Origin: a virus
Virus record (IMG/VR): IMGVR_UViG_3300045135_001547
Location: 1-35,114 of that record
Direction: 5' to 3' (one strand)
Length of the DNA: 35,114 bases
Shown here piece after piece: positions 7,642-13,007 of this stretch. Under the pieces are notes generated by a model. The model made no database searches, was not told where the DNA came from, and saw only the letters and a list, made by a program, of their open reading frames with translations. Made by a program: the position numbers and the translations under genes. Numbering within the stretch: the stretch's first letter is position 1; the number at the start of each line of letters is the position of its first letter.

Positions 7642-8047
7642 CTGTTATCTCCGGGGCTTTCACGTTAATACCAATGACGGATGGTTTATCAGATTCATCT
7701 GGGTTGTCTAATAATCCACTAGCTTTCGCAAGCAGTCGTAATGTTTGAACTTTATCCCACAGTTCAATCTCAATCTCACCCGTCTTTGGATTGGTCTTAA
7801 TGCGTTTAATGGCTTGCATAGCATGTTCAGGAATATCCTTACTGGCTTTGACCTTGACATTACCCGCCTCATCCCACTCCATGATATCACTTAATTTAGT
7901 GTTTGCCATACACAAAAGGCTGTATGCAACAGCCTCTCGGTTTGCAGCAATGGTTGTGCTGCGCTCCAAACTCTTCTGCAGCTGCCTAACACCGCCGTAT
8001 CCCGCCAAAGACGGGATCGGCTTTTGCTTGTTTTTAGTCTCAGCCAT
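7631..8047 (-). CDS. terS: Probable terminase small subunit
   Basis: The 138-residue protein has a central MEWDEAGNVKVKAS...IPEHAMQAIKRIKTNP..GEIEIELWDKVQTLRLLAKASGLL. This strand-turn-strand then helix pattern is typical of the C-terminal part of TerS proteins (Terminase_2-like), where it promotes oligomer formation. The N-terminal DNA-binding helices are shorter than in classic members. TerS recognises phage DNA and feeds TerL, which lies three genes downstream. The ATG abuts the stop of the SSB-like gene with one-base overlap. The motif pattern supports the call well, though the short N-terminus leaves some doubt. Confidence 0.8.
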   Translation of the reverse strand: MAETKNKQKPIPSLAGYGGVRQLQKSLERSTTIAANREAVAYSLLCMANTKLSDIMEWDEAGNVKVKASKDIPEHAMQAIKRIKTNPKTGEIEIELWDKVQTLRLLAKASGLLDNPDESDKPSVIGINVKAPEITDVD

Positions 8048-8337
8048 CAGAAGGGAATATCGTCCGCGAGGTCTTCGATTTCCACAGTTTGACCCGCTGG
8101 TTTAGTAGCCTGTCTTGGTTGCGGTTGAGACTGGGTAGCCTCCACAGGATTACCAATTCTGATGGATCGATACTGAGTACCTGAACTTGAGGTCGCATCC
8201 CATACATCGACCCAATGTTCTGTACCGTCAGGTAATAAGATTTTGCCACGGTAGTCTGCGTGCCAATCTTCTGTTTTTCTATCGTTTGCCCAAGCACTAC
8301 CTCTGCCGGGTTTTGGTTCATACTTATTTTCAGCCAT
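8047..8337 (-). CDS. SSB-like small protein with acidic DDIPF tail, 96 aa
   Basis: The start chosen is ATG 8337, overlapping the rusA stop by 8 bp; longer readings lie over rusA. Residues 10-60 (GRGSAWANDRKTEDWHADYR, then KILLPDGTEHWVDVWDATSS) resemble short phage proteins with a small beta-barrel. A Gln/Pro linker follows. The protein ends EIEDLADDIPF, matching the acidic tip by which bacterial SSB recruits host replication and repair proteins. It may bind ssDNA or act as an SSB mimic at phage forks. The core is too divergent to prove an OB fold by eye. Confidence 0.7.
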   Translation of the reverse strand: MAENKYEPKPGRGSAWANDRKTEDWHADYRGKILLPDGTEHWVDVWDATSSSGTQYRSIRIGNPVEATQSQPQPRQATKPAGQTVEIEDLADDIPF

Positions 8338-8704
8338 GCTCTTCTCCTTCGTCTTCATATAAATAAACAACGGTTTTACCACCGTCAACTTGCTCGCCTC
8401 TAGCAATTTCAATGTAATCAATCTGACTGTCATCATTGTACATGCCAGCCTTCATCAATGCATCTAAGATTGCCTTTAAAAGATTATCCAAGTCAAATCT
8501 TCTTTTATCTCTTGGATGAATCATTATCTGTATCGCCAACCGCTTATCGCCAAATGATTTAAATTTTGAATTTTTGACAATAAGAGATACCTCATCAGTA
8601 AACGCCACCCCCTGTTTAGATATAAATCGTCTATGTCCGTTGGCCCGCCAATACGTATTCACGGTCGGTGGGTAAGGGAGGATCAGTTTAACCGATGGAC
8701 TCAT
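8330..8704 (-). CDS. rusA: RusA-family Holliday junction resolvase
   Basis: At 124 residues this matches the usual RusA length (about 120). The catalytic acidic set is visible: RFDLDNLLKAILDAL with Asp71 and Asp73, and DDSQID with Asp91/Asp92. The N-terminal strand LILPYPPTVNTYWR is characteristic. RusA dimers cut four-way junctions, which arise during recombination-dependent replication. Here the partners are the YqaJ nuclease and ERF annealase of the other arm. The start overlaps the stop of the ribbon-helix-helix gene as ATGA, so the two are coupled. Confidence 0.93.
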   Translation of the reverse strand: MSPSVKLILPYPPTVNTYWRANGHRRFISKQGVAFTDEVSLIVKNSKFKSFGDKRLAIQIMIHPRDKRRFDLDNLLKAILDALMKAGMYNDDSQIDYIEIARGEQVDGGKTVVYLYEDEGEEHG

Positions 8705-8835
8705 TTACCGTATTGCTTTTGTATCGCTTCATTAATTAACATTGCCTTGGTCTTGCTTTGTTCTTTAGCTGCTTTATTTAGAATCTCTACACTTTCGGGT
8801 GTGAGTCTGACCAAGAAGGGTTTTAAATCGCCCAT
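8701..8835 (-). CDS. Ribbon-helix-helix (Arc/CopG-like) protein, 44 aa
   Basis: The gene starts at ATG 8835 after a GGAGAA site and ends at TGA 8701 overlapping the rusA ATG. Residues 6-12 form a strand (PFLVRLT) followed by a helix PESVEILNKAAKEQS, the turn KTK and a second helix AMLINEAIQKQ. That is the strand-helix-helix arrangement of Arc/MetJ/CopG repressors, which bind DNA as dimers through the strand. Candidate sites are the dyads at 9533-9558 or 11818-11850. Family assignment is by pattern; the targets are unknown. Confidence 0.75.
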   Translation of the reverse strand: MGDLKPFLVRLTPESVEILNKAAKEQSKTKAMLINEAIQKQYGK

Positions 8836-8836
8836 A

Positions 8837-9118
8837 TCATTCTCCTTTATACTTAGTTTTTACTTTGTGTTTCTGTTTCCTTGCTTTAAGCATTTTATCT
8901 TTACCTAATTTCCAAGACCGCTCTAGTGCTTCTCTATCTTCTCGCGCTTGTTTTAACATTTCTAAATAACTACTGGCGGGAACTTCTCTACCAGCTTGGT
9001 GCTGCCAACCCTTAGTTAATTTAAAATAACCATCCTTTCGTGTAAATTTAGCTGGCAGAGGTTTCCCATCGTTAAACTCTTGACACAACCATACATACAT
9101 ATCTTTAACGGTCATCAT
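8837..9118 (-). CDS. Hypothetical protein, 93 aa
   Basis: This is a basic, soluble protein starting MMTVKDMYVWLCQEF, with a central WQHQAGREVPASSYLEMLKQ and a highly basic C-terminal helix (residues 60-90) full of Lys and Arg. I recognise no family. The start overlaps the end of the upstream wHTH gene by 14 bp, and it is followed after one base by the ribbon-helix-helix gene. It is therefore expressed with the first, probably regulatory, genes of the leftward arm. Nucleic-acid binding through the basic tail is possible, but this is inference. Confidence 0.7.
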   Translation of the reverse strand: MMTVKDMYVWLCQEFNDGKPLPAKFTRKDGYFKLTKGWQHQAGREVPASSYLEMLKQAREDREALERSWKLGKDKMLKARKQKHKVKTKYKGE

Positions 9119-9530
9119 GATTATCTATTCTGTTCACATTCAGTATATGTTTAATATCTTGGTTATCTAGCATATAGTCTTTGACATCATCCCACTTGAC
9201 TTTCTCATCATAAACAATACGTCTTAGATTACCACGGATACCCGGAAAGGCAGATCGAGGTCGCATTTCTACATACCCCAATCCCATCAGCTTCTTTAAA
9301 TGATACTGCACACCTTGGGGTGATATCTGTAAATCACGGCCCAGGGTATTTATGCCCACAATAGAGAATCCTTGTTTATTACAATACGCTGCGAGTATTG
9401 CCAATACACGAAGATTACCGTTAGTGACTTTTCTATCTTTTATCGCTTTAAAGGGCAGAACTACAAAATGTCTGTGATCCTTATTTCTAAACTTCTTAAT
9501 CTGTATAGATTCAGGTATTTTGTATTCCAT
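9105..9530 (-). CDS. Winged helix-turn-helix DNA-binding protein
   Basis: This is the first gene of the leftward arm, 141 residues. Residues 37-85 form a winged HTH: NLRVLAILAAYCNKQG, then INTLGRDLQISPQGVQYHLKKLMGLGYVEM, with the recognition helix around ISPQGVQYHLKKL and a wing near RPRSAFPGIRGNLRRIVYD. The build resembles MarR/ArsR-type regulators and the N-terminal domain of some phage replication initiators. It has no replication C-domain, so a regulator of the divergent control region is the simpler reading. Its promoter lies directly upstream with a dyad between the boxes, which suggests autoregulation (inference). Confidence 0.8.
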   Translation of the reverse strand: MEYKIPESIQIKKFRNKDHRHFVVLPFKAIKDRKVTNGNLRVLAILAAYCNKQGFSIVGINTLGRDLQISPQGVQYHLKKLMGLGYVEMRPRSAFPGIRGNLRRIVYDEKVKWDDVKDYMLDNQDIKHILNVNRIDNHDDR

Positions 9531-9532
9531 AG

Positions 9533-9558
9533 AGATATCATATCATCTAAAGATATCT
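9533..9558. promoter_or_regulatory. Candidate operator: AGATATC/GATATCT dyad
   Basis: The 7-bp arms AGATATC (9533-9539) and GATATCT (9552-9558) are separated by 12 bp and overlap the -10 box and spacer of the leftward promoter. A dimer bound here would block RNA polymerase. The wHTH protein encoded just downstream, or the ribbon-helix-helix protein, are natural candidates; binding is inference. Confidence 0.45.
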
Positions 9559-9564
9559 AGTCAA
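9537..9564 (-). promoter_or_regulatory. Promoter of the leftward arm
   Basis: On the minus strand TTGACT (9559-9564) is followed after 16 bp by TATGAT (9537-9542), both close to sigma70 consensus. Only 6 bp separate the -10 box from the ATG at 9530, so transcription would start at or beside the start codon and give a leaderless mRNA. Confidence 0.6.
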
Positions 9565-9821
9565 TAGGTTTCATAATGTTTCAGTATGTTTAATAAGTAA
9601 AACTAATCAGGAAATCTGTAGACAGATAAAAATCAGATGTTAGAATGACATACATGGGGCCATGACCTAGCCCACCTGTCGGTAGCTATGACCAAGGGTA
9701 TAAACAACATTAACGTGTCCGGGTGAAACTGGGAGTACCACGGTAAGTTTAACAAACTTATATTGATGATAAACAAGAATAGCCAGAGAAATCTGTATTT
9801 ATTAATACAGGTTTGGTTTAT

Positions 9822-9899
9822 ATGGAGGAACGAACAGTAATCATTCTCACCGTTTGTCATACTCCATTGTCTTTTTTTTATATAAAAAAAAATATATGA
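9822..9899 (+). CDS. Possible 25-aa leader peptide coupled to the DUF1289 gene
   Basis: An ATG at 9822 opens a 25-codon frame (MEERTVIILTVCHTPLSFFY and five more residues) whose TGA overlaps the ATG of the DUF1289 gene (ATGA). The downstream gene has no ribosome site of its own, so it may be translated only by re-initiation from this small frame. The leader itself has its GGAGG inside the coding part and no good site upstream, which keeps confidence low. Confidence 0.3.
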   Translation: MEERTVIILTVCHTPLSFFYIKKNI

Positions 9900-10078
9900 A
9901 ACCTGTGAACGATTCTCCATGTGTTAACCAATGTCAATTGGATAGCGATTATGTCTGTAAAGGATGTGGTCGTACACTTGATGAGATAGATTCATGGTCA
10001 ACTCTCGATCCTACAGACAAAGAAAATGTCTTCAGGATTGCCAATGAAAGACTTTTCAAAAAACTAGCAAAAAATTGA
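9896..10078 (+). CDS. DUF1289 family Cys protein
   Basis: The 60-residue protein is a compact DUF1289 domain. SPCVNQCQLD gives Cys9 and Cys13; VCKGCGRTLDEIDSW gives Cys21 and Cys24 plus the family hallmark G-R-T-x-D-E-I-x-x-W. DUF1289 proteins are common in proteobacteria and are predicted metal or Fe-S binding, with unknown function. A phage copy suggests capture from a host. ATG 9896 is preferred over an in-frame TTG at 9854 because the family starts at the S-P-C region. There is no clear ribosome site; translation may be coupled to the small upstream frame. Confidence 0.85.
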   Translation: MKPVNDSPCVNQCQLDSDYVCKGCGRTLDEIDSWSTLDPTDKENVFRIANERLFKKLAKN

Positions 10079-10127
10079 GTGTAGTACCTATATGGTATGG
10101 CCCTGGTATGGGGGGGTCAATGGTCAC

Positions 10128-10147
10128 TTATCCACATTTTATCCACA
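10128..10147 (+). promoter_or_regulatory. Two tandem perfect DnaA boxes
   Basis: TTATCCACA occurs at 10128-10136 and again at 10139-10147. Both match the strongest E. coli-type DnaA box exactly, in the same orientation and 11 bp apart, so they lie on the same helix face. Chance occurrence of two such 9-mers one turn apart is unlikely. They suggest host DnaA binding to start phage replication. Confidence 0.7.
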
Positions 10148-10346
10148 ACCCAATCATATTATGTTAAATCAACCTGGATCATAAAAAAGATAGATGATTT
10201 ATTTAGGGTCAAAGTATTTAGATGGTTTTTTAGGCTTGTTTGTTTTCTTTTCCAAACTAGTTAAATACTATCTCTCATTAATCATGATAGATAACATTTA
10301 TACCTTTAATATATATACTTGCTGCTTTGATTTAGAATACTTATCA

Positions 10347-10389
10347 CAATCCAGGGATTGATAAATTATTTATATCATACCTGGTATTG
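10347..10389. repeat. Long imperfect hairpin in the origin region
   Basis: The arms CAATCCAGGGATTGATA and TATCATACCTGGTATTG pair as CAAT/ATTG, CCAGG/CCTGG and TGATA/TATCA with small bulges around a 9-nt AT loop (10364-10372). There is no following U-run, so a terminator is less likely. A structural element of the origin or a single-strand initiation site is possible. Confidence 0.5.
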
Positions 10390-10415
10390 CATCGCGATAT
10401 CTTTATTGATATATT
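10387..10415 (+). promoter_or_regulatory. Candidate early promoter
   Basis: TTGCAT (10387-10392) and TATATT (10410-10415) are separated by 17 bp, about 35 bp before the first gene of the small-protein cluster. The -10 box matches 5 of 6 positions and the -35 box only 3, so this is a moderate candidate. Confidence 0.4.
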
Positions 10416-10448
10416 AAATCGTCTTTATTAATCTTGAAAGGATAAAAG

Positions 10449-10622
10449 ATGATACTCAAAGTTCAAATTAAACAAGTTTACGGTAATGAATTGGTTTATC
10501 CTGTTTGTGATCAATCCATCATTTTAAGTAAACTATTAAATAGCAAGACATTCACAAAACGACATATTGATTATTTAAAACAATTAAATTATCAATTTGA
10601 AATTACATCTCAATCAATCTAA
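10449..10622 (+). CDS. Conserved short phage protein (VYGNELVYP), 57 aa
   Basis: The gene starts at ATG 10449 behind the repeated TTGAAAGGATA ribosome element and ends at TAA 10622. Its N-terminal IKQVYGNELVYPVCDQS and the later SKTFTKRHIDYLKQLNYQFEI match a pattern I know from very short proteins of many environmental phages (IKNVYG..xIYPxC, then KTLT..xIxxIKxLGY). Function is unknown there. It probably folds as a small beta-hairpin plus helices. It leads the rightward cluster of small early genes, a usual place for host-takeover proteins. Confidence 0.8.
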   Translation: MILKVQIKQVYGNELVYPVCDQSIILSKLLNSKTFTKRHIDYLKQLNYQFEITSQSI

Positions 10623-10634
10623 AAAGGATAAAAG

Positions 10635-10847
10635 ATGACAAATAAAACTGATTTAACCAATTACAGTACCAAAGAATTGACATTACAAGTTTTTAATAGT
10701 GAATATTTATATCTATTAATTACAGACACATGGAACTTAATAAACACTATTAATGACATGTTCGCTTATCGTAATGATCAATTTGATGATCTCATTGAAT
10801 CAATCAATGAATACAATCACGAATACTATTTAGATAACATTCAATAA
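10635..10847 (+). CDS. Hypothetical early protein, 70 aa
   Basis: This acidic, Asn- and Tyr-rich small protein contains LTNYSTKELTLQVFNSEYLYLL near the start and an acidic C-terminal half (RNDQFDDLIESINEYNHEYY). No family is recognised. It is led by an AAAGGATAAAAG ribosome site 12 bp after its neighbour and followed by another copy of the repeated AATCTTGAAAGGATA element. Position and composition fit an early host-interaction protein, but no function can be read from the sequence. Confidence 0.65.
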   Translation: MTNKTDLTNYSTKELTLQVFNSEYLYLLITDTWNLINTINDMFAYRNDQFDDLIESINEYNHEYYLDNIQ

Positions 10848-10864
10848 TCTTGAAAGGATAACGA

Positions 10865-11518
10865 ATGAATACAATCACATTTTTTAAAACTAAAAAGGAT
10901 GCAATGAAAATATCGCATTCTCTATCCATAACTTCAAAGATGCCTTGCAATTCTTATTCGTTACCATCATATGCATGCAAAGTCGGTGCAAAGATGGCAA
11001 AGATTAAAGATTCAATATGTTCTAAATGCTATGCATCAAAGGGATCTTATATATGGTCAACCACGATCAATGCGATGGAAAAAAGATTAAATAGCATTAA
11101 TGATCCTCTTTGGGTTGATGCCATGATTAAATTAATAGGTAACGATTCTTATTTTAGATGGCATGATTCAGGCGATATTCAATCAATAGAACATTTTGAT
11201 AAAATATGCAAAATAGCAAAGGCATTACCGAAAACATTATTTTGGATTCCGACAAGGGAATATTCTATTATCAAAGATTATGCAAAGGATCATGTTATCC
11301 CTAAAAATCTTATAATCAGACTTTCCGCTATGTTTATTGATCAAAGGGTAACCATGCCAAAATCATTAATCAATATTCCAAATATCACCATCAGTAATGT
11401 ACATTCTAAAGATTCATTAGGGTTTGAATGTAAGGCTTATAAACAGAATAATGAATGCAAAGAATGCAGAGCATGTTGGAATAGTGACATTAAAGAAGTA
11501 TCTTATAAAGTACATTAA
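10865..11518 (+). CDS. GP88-family Cys-rich phage protein
   Basis: The 217-residue protein has the ordered Cys set of the phage GP88 family: Cys28 (KMPCNSYS), Cys38 (YACKVG), Cys52 and Cys55 (ICSKCYASKG), and a C-terminal cluster Cys189, Cys198, Cys201, Cys204 (NECKECRACW) ending in His217. A central FRWHDSGDIQS (residues 97-107) and TREY segment are also characteristic. Two Cys clusters imply a bound metal or iron-sulphur centre. No reaction is known for the family. It has a repeated TTGAAAGGATAACG leader, so it is expressed with the early block. Confidence 0.85.
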   Translation: MNTITFFKTKKDAMKISHSLSITSKMPCNSYSLPSYACKVGAKMAKIKDSICSKCYASKGSYIWSTTINAMEKRLNSINDPLWVDAMIKLIGNDSYFRWHDSGDIQSIEHFDKICKIAKALPKTLFWIPTREYSIIKDYAKDHVIPKNLIIRLSAMFIDQRVTMPKSLINIPNITISNVHSKDSLGFECKAYKQNNECKECRACWNSDIKEVSYKVH

Positions 11519-11540
11519 TTAAATCTTGAAAGGATATATT

Positions 11541-11804
11541 ATGCCAAATTTAGATATACAAGCTTTAAATGATTTAAACATAAGCAAAGAATCTCAATTG
11601 AGATTACATTTAACAACCAATTTTTTTCCAAACTTACCTGAATTCGTGGTGAAAACATTTATTGATGCATTCAAACAATATTGGAATTACGATATTGATA
11701 TAAGAGAATTAGAAGATGAATTATCTATTGTTTATAAAGGGAGTTTATCAGACTATGGATTTTGGAATTTTCTAAATGATGAAGATTTAGAGGATGCCTA
11801 TTAA
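11541..11804 (+). CDS. Hypothetical early protein, 87 aa
   Basis: ATG 11541 is chosen because it follows TTGAAAGGATATATT at good spacing; the in-frame upstream codon at 11526 lies within that ribosome element. The protein is acidic at its C-terminus (DYGFWNFLNDEDLEDAY) and carries a helix LPEFVVKTFIDAFKQYW. I recognise no family. It has the third copy of the shared AATCTTGAAAGGATA leader. It is followed by a non-coding stretch with dyads and a promoter. Confidence 0.65.
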   Translation: MPNLDIQALNDLNISKESQLRLHLTTNFFPNLPEFVVKTFIDAFKQYWNYDIDIRELEDELSIVYKGSLSDYGFWNFLNDEDLEDAY

Positions 11805-11817
11805 TAAAGTAATAATT

Positions 11818-11875
11818 CAAAGATATTTATTTGACATATAGATATCTTTGGAGTTATTATTTAATTGTAATAACT
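11818..11875. promoter_or_regulatory. Dyad-rich promoter region before the 158-aa gene
   Basis: CAAAGATAT (11818-11826) and ATATCTTTG (11842-11850) form a perfect 9-bp inverted repeat that spans a consensus -35 box TTGACA (11831-11836). The matching -10 is TATTAT (11855-11860), 18 bp on. A second dyad AGTTATTA/TAATAACT (11852-11859, 11868-11875) overlaps the -10 box. This looks like a regulated internal early promoter. The AGATAT core recalls the dyad at 9533-9558. Confidence 0.5.
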
Positions 11876-11908
11876 ATTTAACTAACTTAAATCTTGAAAG
11901 GATATGTT

Positions 11909-12385
11909 ATGACTATTAATCGTATGAATATTGCATGGGTTGATATAGATGGTATAAAGCACATGAGCGATAATACCATTATTCAAGGTATCAAAACCAT
12001 TGCTCATGATATAGAAGCAAAATTCAAATTACATGATAGCAATTATGAACATGTATTAGATATGTATCATGATGCATTACGTAAAATCAATAAACTTGAA
12101 AGGCAATTAGCAGAGATTGAAATTGCCAAAAATCAAACTAATCTAAATTATGTAGAAGCATTGCAGATTTTAGAGAAATACAAGTCACCTGATAATGTTA
12201 TGTCATCCTATAGACATATTCCTATTGAATATGTCAATGCTATTAAAAAGCATTTTAGAGGTAAATTCCGTATCTTGTATCGTGGATCATCCAAAAAAGG
12301 ATATAAGCGACCACAAGCTTATTGCAATATGAGATATGCAGATACATTCGCTTTATACGAGCCTAACAGATGGAGGGTTGAATAA
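11909..12385 (+). CDS. Hypothetical coiled-coil protein, 158 aa
   Basis: ATG 11909 follows the fourth TTGAAAGGATA element. Residues 30-90 are helical and charged with heptad-like spacing (KINKLERQLAEIEIAKNQ), suggesting a coiled coil. The C-terminal part is basic and aromatic: KKHFRGKFRILYRGSSKKGY then CNMRYADTFALYEPNRWRVE, a compact strand-rich domain I have seen in short early proteins of other phages but cannot name. The stop overlaps the next ATG (TAATG). No enzymatic residues stand out. Self-association through the helix is the only function-related property visible. Confidence 0.65.
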   Translation: MTINRMNIAWVDIDGIKHMSDNTIIQGIKTIAHDIEAKFKLHDSNYEHVLDMYHDALRKINKLERQLAEIEIAKNQTNLNYVEALQILEKYKSPDNVMSSYRHIPIEYVNAIKKHFRGKFRILYRGSSKKGYKRPQAYCNMRYADTFALYEPNRWRVE

Positions 12386-12582
12386 TGAATGAATATATAG
12401 AACGCCTTAAATATGCAGATTGGTTTTTTGATTATTCCGATGATTATATAACATGGAATATGGGTTACCTTGAATTTAAAAAATTAATAGAGATGGCAAA
12501 AGTCTTTGATCCTAACTATGTGCATTGGAATTACTACTGTAAAAACGATGCTTTAAAACAAACTACTTTATTGGGAGGATAA
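12385..12582 (+). CDS. Hypothetical early protein, 65 aa
   Basis: This is an aromatic-rich, acidic small protein (KYADWFFDYSDDYITWNMGY and NYVHWNYYCKND). It has an unusually high Tyr/Trp/Asp content but no recognised family. It begins at an ATG overlapping the upstream stop by one base and ends four bases before the next start. The aromatic/acidic composition is reminiscent of DNA-mimic or protein-inhibitor peptides, but that is speculation from composition alone. Confidence 0.6.
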   Translation: MNEYIERLKYADWFFDYSDDYITWNMGYLEFKKLIEMAKVFDPNYVHWNYYCKNDALKQTTLLGG

Positions 12583-12585
12583 ATC

Positions 12586-12759
12586 ATGAGTTTAAAAATA
12601 GGTAGTCAAACTGTTTTAAATGAAGAAAAAAGTAAGGATGTATATTTCAAAAATGCAAGGGATATGGGTTGGGGTAAATCTCAAGCATGGTGGTATGCAG
12701 AAGATACATTTTTAACTTTAGGTAATGTCATTCTAGATGAAAGGGGGGAAAGAATATGA
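12586..12759 (+). CDS. Hypothetical protein, 57 aa
   Basis: ATG 12586 lies behind GGGAGGAT and the TGA at 12759 overlaps the following ATG, so the gene is coupled. It contains SLKIGSQTVLNEEKSKDVYF and MGWGKSQAWWYAEDTFLTLG. There is no membrane helix and no family that I recognise. Good ribosome site, coupling at the 3' end and codon use like its neighbours support a real gene. Confidence 0.6.
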   Translation: MSLKIGSQTVLNEEKSKDVYFKNARDMGWGKSQAWWYAEDTFLTLGNVILDERGERI

Positions 12760-13007
12760 CTCACAAAGTAGTCAGTTGTAATTATGGATGCCGATGGTTA
12801 GCCATCGGTATTCTTATTGGTACTTTAATTGGTATTGCTTTAAAAAATACCATTGAAGATTTTATTGATCTTTGGTATCCGATGCCACATGAAGTGGTTT
12901 GTCAAAAGGGGATTCTCTTTGAGCAAATTATGTATGGTGGTTCGGTTTATCGTAAAACGAATAAAGAATGTATTGAAACGGCATTAGAGGAGGTGAAGAT
13001 TGACTAA
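12756..13007 (+). CDS. Small membrane protein, 83 aa
   Basis: After a short Cys-containing N-terminus (VVSCNYGCRW) there is one membrane helix, residues 14-30 (LAIGILIGTLIGIALK), followed by a soluble C-terminal domain of about 50 residues with two Cys (EVVCQKG and NKECIETA) that could form a disulphide if exported. It is preceded by AAGGGGGGAAAGA and followed, with overlap, by a second small membrane protein. In an early gene cluster this may act on the host envelope, for example superinfection exclusion. That function is inference. Confidence 0.6.
   Translation: MTHKVVSCNYGCRWLAIGILIGTLIGIALKNTIEDFIDLWYPMPHEVVCQKGILFEQIMYGGSVYRKTNKECIETALEEVKID

Larger units (their letters stand above)
9531..9895. 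other. Divergent control region between the two arms
   Basis: This 365-bp region lacks a convincing gene apart from a possible 25-codon leader. It holds several perfect inverted repeats: ATCTGT-2-ACAGAT (9614-9627), TAAGTTT-3-AAACTTA (9744-9760) and CTGTATT-4-AATACAG (9793-9810). GAAATCTGTA occurs twice (9611-9620 and 9788-9797). A self-complementary T-run/A-run lies at 9872-9891. I find no tRNA or known riboswitch. I cannot place a convincing rightward promoter here. Confidence 0.5.
10079..10448. other. Candidate replication origin region
   Basis: This 370-bp non-coding and very AT-rich region contains two perfect DnaA boxes (10128-10147), a run of seven G (10110-10116), an inverted repeat AGTATTTA/TAAATACT (10213-10220, 10262-10269), a long hairpin (10347-10389) and a promoter-like pair (10387-10415). 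DnaA boxes beside an AT-rich stretch match the general build of a DnaA-dependent origin. The phage encodes no replisome, so recruiting the host one here is logical. Function is inferred. Confidence 0.55.

Noticed and set aside
8047-8436. Longer 129-codon reading of the SSB-like gene
   Set aside because: The extra N-terminus overlaps rusA by about 100 bp; ATG 8337 starts the sensible domain.
9650-9780. GC-richer stretch resembling a tRNA or riboswitch
   Set aside because: No cloverleaf, T-loop or known aptamer core can be found by eye; only the general note of structure is kept.
9866-9895. T-run after ATGGAG/CTCCAT as an intrinsic terminator
   Set aside because: The stem is six pairs with a loop of about 35 nt, and it would cut off the gene that follows directly.
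9633-9920. 95-codon minus-strand frame across the control region
   Set aside because: It has no ribosome site, covers palindromes and the DUF1289 start, and its hydrophobic run reflects AT-rich DNA.
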